64,000 nucleotides of DNA from Pachyseris speciosa (lineage: Eukaryota; Cnidaria; Anthozoa; Scleractinia; Pachyseridae). Below the pieces are notes generated by a model. That model had not been told where the DNA came from. It was given only the letters and a program-made list of their open reading frames with translations, and did no database searches. The position numbers were made by a program, and so were the translations under genes. The stretch covers positions 531,001-595,000 of the forward strand of contig JAEMWC010000005.1 in the NCBI GenBank assembly GCA_016490735.1, given 5' to 3'. Shown here piece by piece: positions 23,601 to 32,600 of this stretch; positions within the stretch are counted from its first letter, which is position 1; the number at the start of each line of letters is the position of its first letter.

Positions 23601-26024
23601 TAAGTCAGCTTTTCTTTTTTCATACAAACATAACAGAACTACATTTTCCCCAACAGCAAAAAATCTCAACTGAATTACATGTACCTTGTGAATGTGTGAA
23701 TATCAAAAAAGTACTTCCAGCATACGAGCACGTGAAATTTATTTTATTTTTTCGTAAAAAAAGGACCTACATTTATCAAGGACTACAATTGGCCAGTTTT
23801 CATGAGTCAATTCCCAATTGCTTTAGATTTAAAACCAGTACCAGATTCCCTGCACACCGAAGGCCAGGTCGCTCATTTTAAGTGTCATGGCAATCAAAAA
23901 TCGAGTTCTTTGAAAATGGCATGTTTTGAACAGTTTTGAAAGAATTTTCAGAGGTAGGAATACTGCTAATATTTGTCCAGTTTTCAAATAAATTGCAAAA
24001 GAGTTTATATTTTGTAATGTTGGTGTTTTTTCATGCAAATTTCATGGAATTACATGGAAATAAGCAAATTACCCGATTGTATGCGATTTTAGGTCAATTT
24101 CACGAAATCGCGCCATCGTGAAATGTCAGAAGCCTTGTCTTGAGTTATGAAATTGAGCTCCAAATGAGTAGAACTCTTGTGATCTACAGACAGGTTATGA
24201 CATGATATGAAGATCCAATTTATTTATTGACCTTCAGACTAAAAGTTGAAGAATTACACTGTACCTCTGTCATTACTTTTGATGGCATTCAAGCAAAAAA
24301 TAAATGGCTTGTTTTGTGCTCTGTTGAATCCAATATCAAAGAACAACCAAGCATTGACTCCTCTTTTTGTTTTAATTACAAACTCTAAGGGAAAGACAAC
24401 AAACTAATTTTTTCTCATTGACCCTTATGAATTAAGCCAAAAACAGATCTGTTCCAGGATAATTCATTTAATCATCAATTAATGTCTCTTCTACAAAACC
24501 CTTCACTAATATTTTGATGGCAGTGTAAAAAGCAACAGTCGATTGGGTTTTCAACTCTAAAGAGTTCACATGATATTAATTAAGGTAATGTATTTTGTAA
24601 CCTGTGCATGTGCTCAACTCCTGATAACACATGATTGTTGAGTCCAAGGTTCACACTGGGGCATGGTGTTAGTCTTGTTCTGTTCAAGCTCCAAAAAGTT
24701 CCCTTTCTTAGGCACATATTTATTTTTGAGAAAATTGTCAAACCCAAAGGCAAATTTGGCTCATAAGACAAACAGTTACTGTGGTGCTGCATTGGTGGGG
24801 GAGTGAAATGCGAAAATTTGGTTTATCAACAGAGTCGATAATGTAAATTGACCACTGTACGTAGGGATTCGATTAGCTGAAAATCAAATCCCTGCACGGT
24901 GGTCAATTTACATTATCAACTCTATTGATAAACCAAATTTTCGTGTTTCACTCCCCCACCAACACAGCACCACAGTTTCTTTAGAAACTAGCCCCCTTTT
25001 AGTTATTAAGTTATACACATTTATTAACAGGTGGTGAAAATGTGTTCCAAATTTACTGCATACTACCATTTAAAATTCAGTGAAGCATTTGAGGCTACTG
25101 AATGGAGAAGAGATTCAGATTGTGAATTTTCTATCATAATTACACCAAGCAGATTGTGAATTTTTTATTATATTTTACACCATGATTGAGTTTATCTCAT
25201 ATTATATCACTGTACCCAAGAATTTTTATTTGTTACTTCTTCATGACACAAAATATAATGGCTTTCTTTGGAAACATTGAAAAGATCACAGAACTTATTA
25301 AGATACCAGTACCATTATTAGTGCTATCATCATCATCATCATCATCATCATCATAAACATCATCCTCATCATTTTTGTTATTATCATCATTATAATTGTG
25401 TCTACAACAAAATAATTAATGCTCAAATATGATTGGCTCTTAACAGCCGTTATTTGTGGCCTAATGGGCAGTGTTAGATCCAAACTGTCCGATTTGACCT
25501 GTCCGATTATGAACACTTGTAACCAGACAGGACAAATTGGACAGTTAAGCAACTAAAAAAATTAAGCGCTTCAAGCAATTAGCCAATAAACTTTAACTAC
25601 CTAGCCCATGCTAGCCAATCAAAATCAAGGAAATTTCGTAAGTGAGCAGGTTAACAGGTCCACATTGAAAACAAACATGGACAAAATTAACTGCTCCAAA
25701 GACTTTTATTCAGGTATGTTTTCCTTAGATTTTGATTACAACCTTTTGACCAGAACTATATGGGCTTGCACATTGCATCTTTCCTGAGTTTCATGCATTT
25801 TGTCATTGACACAATTAATTGGTAATCGGACTTCGTGTCAAAAAATTCAGTGGTAATCGTACCAGTTCATAATTTCAAATCCGCCTCGTGCTACGTGCAC
25901 AGCCAATTTGAAATCACTCGCCCAATTACTCCCTGAATTATACTCCACTCAGTCCTATTATCATTACTTAAAATTATTATTATTATTATTATTATTATGG
26001 GATTCTCTCCAGTTCTTCTTCTTC

Positions 26025-26057
<33 letters not shown>

Positions 26058-26607
26058 TATTATTATATTATTAAATGACCTACCAATCTTTTAAGTCATG
26101 TTATCAGTTATGAAGGTACAAAACTGCCATTATTGGTCTTTGTTAATACGTCGTTGTTGTTGTTGTTGTTGAAAATTGCTGTCAGTGGTAAGTTGTTTTT
26201 GAAATGCCCACTCAACATAGAGGCTTGGAGATGAGAGTGAAATGAAACTCTTTTTTTCTACTTTTATCAGACCTGCTTTATTTTTGGCACGTGGCATCTG
26301 TCATTAACAACCATAACCCATAACATATGCTACAGCTGAACACCTTTCTTTGGACTACACTCACTTTACACTGTTCTTCGTGATTCTTTTACTAATAATA
26401 ATAATAATAATTTAGAACTTATATAGTGCATTTTCCATGTATATATGATCAAATGCGCTTTACAAGCAGATGAAATTGGAATTTGGAAATGTTGGTTTTT
26501 GTGGAGAGGGGAAACTGGAGAACCCGGAGAAAAACCTCTCAGAGCAGAGAAGAGAACCAACAACAAACTCAACCCACATACAATGTCGAGTTTGGGAATC
26601 GAACCCG

Positions 26608-26642
<35 letters not shown>

Positions 26643-29600
26643 GCGCCATCCCTGCTCTTAGCTGTTAACTTGTAATTTTAGGAGAAAGTGAAAAATAAAA
26701 TAAAGATTGATTGATTGATTGATTGAATGATTGATTGGTTGATTGATTGAAGACCCTGTTGTTAAAGGTGAGCTTGAGTGTTGTACAGTGTATGAGTCAT
26801 TCAATGCTCAAAATAGCTATATTGCTACCAGACAAGTGTCAAGTGCATGCAATTCCAGACTTGGTTCAAAACTTAGGGACACTTTTGTAAATTTGCTAAC
26901 TTTGGTGCCTTAGTGATGCCTTCCTTTAACTTCCATTATAACAGATGATGATGGACCTTTTAGTTTTCATTTGCAAATCATTCTTTTCAAAGGCACAAAC
27001 TCATCATAAGGGGGAAGAGCAGCCTAGTCCCTTGGTGTTCCTTTTTTCCGCCCTTGTCCGCGCAAAGTCTGGGAAGGAGTGGGCAAGACATCACCGCTGA
27101 CAGTTGGGTTTGACCGAGCTGATAACGCCTAGGGACTAGCCTGGGGGAAGGGAAATCTATTAAGATTAAGGGAACTTTCTCCAAAATAACAGCTGAACCA
27201 TGGAAAAAAAACATCTGGCACCTAGGGACTAGGCTGGGGAAAGGGAAATCTATTAAGATTAAGGGAACTTTCTCCAAAATAACAGCTGAACCATGGAAAA
27301 AAAACATCTGGCAAAGGAGCTGAAGTTTACGACTGTGGCAAACAGAAGAGGCAAACAAAAATCAACCTACTGTACAAGTAAAATTCTAATGATCGGGCAT
27401 GACCTCTAGATCACAAGCATTTCAATTATAATGTACATGATAACTACAGAATACCAGTAACTTCACTGGAAATAACTGTATGATCACGCATTGCTACCAA
27501 CTACTGTAAACTCACATTGAAGTCTATCCATAAGTTTCTGTCTTGAAAGAGATCCTTTACCATTCCATTCAGCTCTTCGGTGAAGGTCCTCTTCATTTGT
27601 ACACATAATTAACCTGTTAAAATAAGGTGGCAGTTAAGTCACAACCAATAAGGAACGATAGAGCTTCTCATAAATACACTTCAGAAGAATAATATCTACT
27701 TTTCAATAAGACATGCACATAATGTCACAGAACTATTGACTCAGCCCACTGAAGTCACAACAAGCTATTATGAAGGACATAAAGGAGGTTAATTTTAGAT
27801 GAAATGTATGGCCTTGCGCACAGTATTGGTTACCAATCCTCAATTACTGACAATGTTCGACTTTTAGCCGTTATTTTGTTTTGCTGTGGAGGAATTGCCT
27901 AGAAAACTAAAACATAAAAGTTTCTCTATTGTGTCAACTATTTATTTTGATGTTTGTTTTGCTTTTCCCTTGCTTGGTCTGCGTGTAACAACACAGCAAA
28001 GTTAGCGGACTCATCAAAAGTTTTGTCGGGGGCGTTACATTTTCATCCAAAACCATGCACTTTCGGTTTCGTTTCCGGCGTTTGTAGCATTTAGAATTTG
28101 CTATCGTTTGTTTGGTTCGCGGCATCTATCGTTTGAAACGATTACAAGAAAGCGTTTGAAACATTTCAAAGCCGGAGAAGGTTTCAAGCGTCTGAAGTGT
28201 TTCAAGCGTTCAAATGGTTTTGTGCGGTGGTGAGACTGTTGTGTGTTTCAGGAAAGCGATGCTTTTTCTCCGATTAAATTGCCAATCTGCGGTAAAAAAT
28301 TCTTTTTTTGCAGAGTGTTTTTTAATTTCTTTGCGAAAGCGAAATCAGGTGGCTAAAGTACGAGTCACACTCCTCAGGTCAACATGCGAGTTCCAAAACA
28401 CGTCACGTGCTAGGCAACTGGGGTGATCATATTTCATCATTCGGCGGATTTGACGGCACTAAGATATTTTTTCGAGGATTTTTGCCGGCATTGTTTACCT
28501 ATTTGCTACGATGAAAACACTAACTAACAGCGCTTGTTTAAAGCCAAACAAAAAAAGTAGTTTTTGACTAAATTTCACGTTCTTGGAAAAGCCGGTTGAA
28601 AGCCAAACAGGAATTTGCATATTCCGTGATGTTTATCTGACCTTTGTGAGAAAATTCTGAAGTATTCGGGTTAAAAAATCAAAGCAAAAAAGCAGCAAGG
28701 AAAATCTTTAATCTTGTCGTGGCATTTCATTCTCACATGGGCGTCTTCACACAAGAAATAACCTCACCGGTCAAAAGAAAATAATTATTGCTCCTTTCAT
28801 TTTCGATTCGAGTGTGTCATGATCAGATAACCTCCAGCCCTTCGAGCTGATCAATTACAAGTCTATTCAGTTTATGGTTATTTGAAAATAGAACTTTAGT
28901 CTATCCATTTACGTTAAACATTCTCCGAAATATTGACATCTGTGACTCTTGACGAATTCGCCGACAGGGACGTGCAAACTTTCCGAAAATTGCGACGTGA
29001 AAAGGTTTGAAACTCAGACGGACAATATAAAGACCCATCATATGAACAGCTGGGGCCTCCATCAGAGAAATATATGACTTGCTTGAAAGCTTCCATTCAT
29101 TCTATTCGAACGATTCAAACGAAGCAAGTCGAGTGCTATTTGTAAACTATCGAAACGCTTCAAACGAAACGAACCGAACGAACCAAACTATCGATCAAAC
29201 CATTCAAACGCCAGGCGAAACGCACGCTTTGCATTTTGACCTTTTGTCGAAATTTAGCTTGAAAATTACCTATGTAACGCTGAAAAAATCACTTAAACTC
29301 TAAAACTATTTAGTTTCCGTTTATGAACTTTTTTGAGGGGATTGTTCAACTAATGTGCATCTCGATTTTCGTGGATTTGGGTCAAATTTTTCGTAAAAGC
29401 AAAAATTGTCACAAAAATCACAATCACGTTCACTTTTGTTTTTATCGCTAATTTTTGAGTACGGTTTTTTATTTTGTTCTTAACTCAAAATGGAAAGGAA
29501 TTTCAATGCTTTCTTTTTGCCAGCTAAATGCACATGAAATTTCATTTCCATTCCTGTTTTCAAACTATTACAGTTGTCCTGAATCTTAAATTCTAGCTAA

Positions 29601-32600
29601 TTATTTAGTGTTACATGTTTTGTAACGGAGTTGGTAACCAATACCGTGCACAAGGCCATGTTCATAATTAATATTTATAAAATCGAGTTGCCTATAAATC
29701 AGACAGATGACACTGCACCTTGTTCACAGCTTATTCCAGACATCAAAAACTTGGTTTAGAGTCTATTGTGAATGGAACCTAAAATAACTCCAAACAGACT
29801 GATCGCTTAAAGAATGACCACAGCTGTAGATGTAACTTCGAAATCCGTGGACAATTATCCTTATGTGTAGCTTTCAAATTACAAATGCTTTTTATTAGGA
29901 TTTTTGTGTGATGACAGCTGTGAGGACATCTTCAATTGTCATTTAATTTTTATGCTCTTATTCTTGAGGCAAGTGATTTTCGGAATGCACTGGTCAAAAG
30001 AGGTAACTAACTAGTACATTAATTATCTGGATTTTACTGTAATTCTTCATTGAGGTTATAATAACAAGGATGAACAAAAACAGCACCACACACCACAGCC
30101 TGCACTCTTGATCGGCCCTCACCTGAATTGACACCATCTTTTATTCTATATACAAACTGAAATATATAGTGCTGAACCACCTTGCATTGCAAAATAAACA
30201 GTGTCACAGGAAATAACTTTACTCAAATAACCACCACACAAATTAGGTTTCACTGATCCACTGTCTGACAATTTAAAAATCCATTACCACGTCTGTACGT
30301 GAGGTTTAAGAAAATTATTATCCAAAACTACATGTAAGTAGCCTCCACTGAGACCAAAATTGGCTCACACTAGAGCAGCGGTAGACCACACTATTACTAT
30401 TTAAATAGAGGGACCAAATCAAAGTACCATAAGGATGCTACATGTACATAGTTATCCTATAAACTGAGCTATATAGTAGAAATTACGCTGTACATATATT
30501 TCTATGAATTGTACAGTACCGCCTGAAAGTATTGACCCATCGGGATGAGGCCATACCTCATCTTTGCCACAGGTTGTGGCCATGTGTCCACCGTGGTATG
30601 CAAATTTTTCCTGTGGGAAAGCCGAGGTACAATTTTGCCACAGGAATGCCACAGTAGAAAAAAACGAGGCAATGCCACGGGAAAGAACAATAACGATTAA
30701 TTGCAGTTGTCAAAAAAGTGGAAGGACTTTGTAAGTTCTTAAGGTGCGAAGATTCATGGAGAAAAGAAAATTATGTTGTGCGCTATTTACGTATGGACTC
30801 ATAATTAAATTTTTGAGCCAGCCTCCATACAGTGTAAAATCAGAGGTCTTCAAATATTATAAAGTAACCTACAGTTGTTTAGTACTGTTTAATCCAACGC
30901 TAGAATAAGCGCTGCCTTGTTGTTTGAACTGTCGCGCTGACAATTCTATGGAGTCAATCCAAATTAAAGTCTGCCGGGCAAACGCGTTTGCATTTCCGGT
31001 TAATTAAAGTCATCGGTTTGGAAAAAGCTCATCTGTTTGAACTCAAAGTTTATTTGTCTGATACTAAAAAAAAGCTTTTGATCACTGCACTATTAGGTTA
31101 ATCACTTTTGAAGTATCGAAAAGCGAGCAACTGGAAGTGATGCGAAAGGCAGCTGCAATTTAGTGTTTTATCTGATCATGATAATTATGTATAGCGTATT
31201 GAGTTGCCGTATGAGAAAGATTCAGACAGCCGTTATAGGAATCCTCGTATGTGCATAGACTCTTCATAATTTCCTTGTAAACATTTTCACTTTCATTCGG
31301 TATGTCTGTTTATTAAAAGATCTTAAAAGTTTCGAAGCATTTTAATGCAAAGGTAACCAGTGATCGTGGACAGGTGTGATCGATCAAGCGTAACGAGGCG
31401 AGAAGATTGATAACCATCTACATCTACATCTACATTTCTTAATTGACAACGCTTTCACATCAAGTCAATATAATTTTTAAAAATCTGACGATTTTCAAGG
31501 TTAAAAAATTTTGAATCTCCAACAGCCTCTGAAAAATATAGCTAATTTACCTTGTCGTCATTCTGAGCTGCTGCACTTCGAGAAAATGATTTCGAACAAA
31601 CTTCGAACTAACAAAATGGGTGTTGCGTTACCATATGCAAGTGGAAGTTCTGTTTCGTGGTATGCAAATATTTGGCGTCTGCTAGCAGCTTATCCAGACA
31701 AGCAGATCGTAGTTTCACCATCCTTTAATAAAGTGATCTGTAGCGGTTTTAAAATATAAACATTTTACGTGCAATTGCTTGTTTATTTTCTTCGAAATTC
31801 CAGTCATTTTCTGTTCGTTAGTATTTATCCGGGTATTTAATATGTATTCCGGACTGGTTAACCTGTAGCCGTTCACAGCTTTTGTTTTGCCGCTCCACCA
31901 TTCGGAACTACAGTGTGGCAGTTTGAAAGTTCTGCCATTCACTCTCAGCCGTTCACAATTTTTTTGGAGCCGTTTAACCATCCACCTATGATCCTCTATG
32001 CATGTATTAAAAAGCTGATAGGTCTATGTGTAGCAACCATACATGACTGTCCTTAATCCTGTTTGAGGTATGTAGTTCAAGATTTCCTGCCGAAACTTGT
32101 TTCAGTTATAATGTTCTTCGGAGAGATTTTAATGTGACATATCCAAAACACAAAGAAAATAAAAGCCTATCCAAACTCTACCGCGGTATTTCATTACCTC
32201 GGTTAGTTTTCCCACGGCAACTTTGGAGCCTGACTGAAAAAATTCCTCGGTAAAAAAGCGGCCTGCCGCAGGAATGCCAAGGGAAAGTCACGAGGAGGTC
32301 ACGCAGCAATGACGCGGTAAAGGGGTCAATACTTTCAGGTGGTACTGTAGCTCTAAAAAGGCTATGAATCGGCCATCTTTCTTTTCATATTAAAGCCTAC
32401 CTCAAAAATGAACTCCCTTGTTGCAAGAAAATTGACAATATAATACATGTACATCAGTATTTGAAGGTTTAAGATAGCTTCACCTTCACTCAAGTCTATG
32501 ATACGTACTGTATTTTTTATTTACCTCTCATTCTTTATGTTTGAGAAATTAACTCCAAGAATACATCTTTAAACAGTTTATGTAGTGCTTTTACTATGCT

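Larger units (their letters stand above)
21771..24137. mobile_element. hAT-type DNA transposon with transposase remnant
   Basis: The left end CAGGGCTTCTGACATTTCAC (21771) and right end TCGTGAAATGTCAGAAGCC TTG (ending 24137) are inverted repeats with one mismatch over about 22 bp. The CAGGG start is typical of hAT elements. Flanking octamers CTCTTGAC and GTCTTGAG match at 6 of 8 positions, compatible with a decayed 8-bp target duplication. Inside is an ORF resembling the N-terminal zinc finger of hAT transposases (22638-23595) and a younger MITE (22682-23321). No catalytic domain survives. Confidence 0.65.

Noticed and set aside
27934..28125. Minus ORF beginning MPRTKQT, like histone H3
   Set aside because: Similarity ends after a few residues; the rest lacks any histone-fold sequence.
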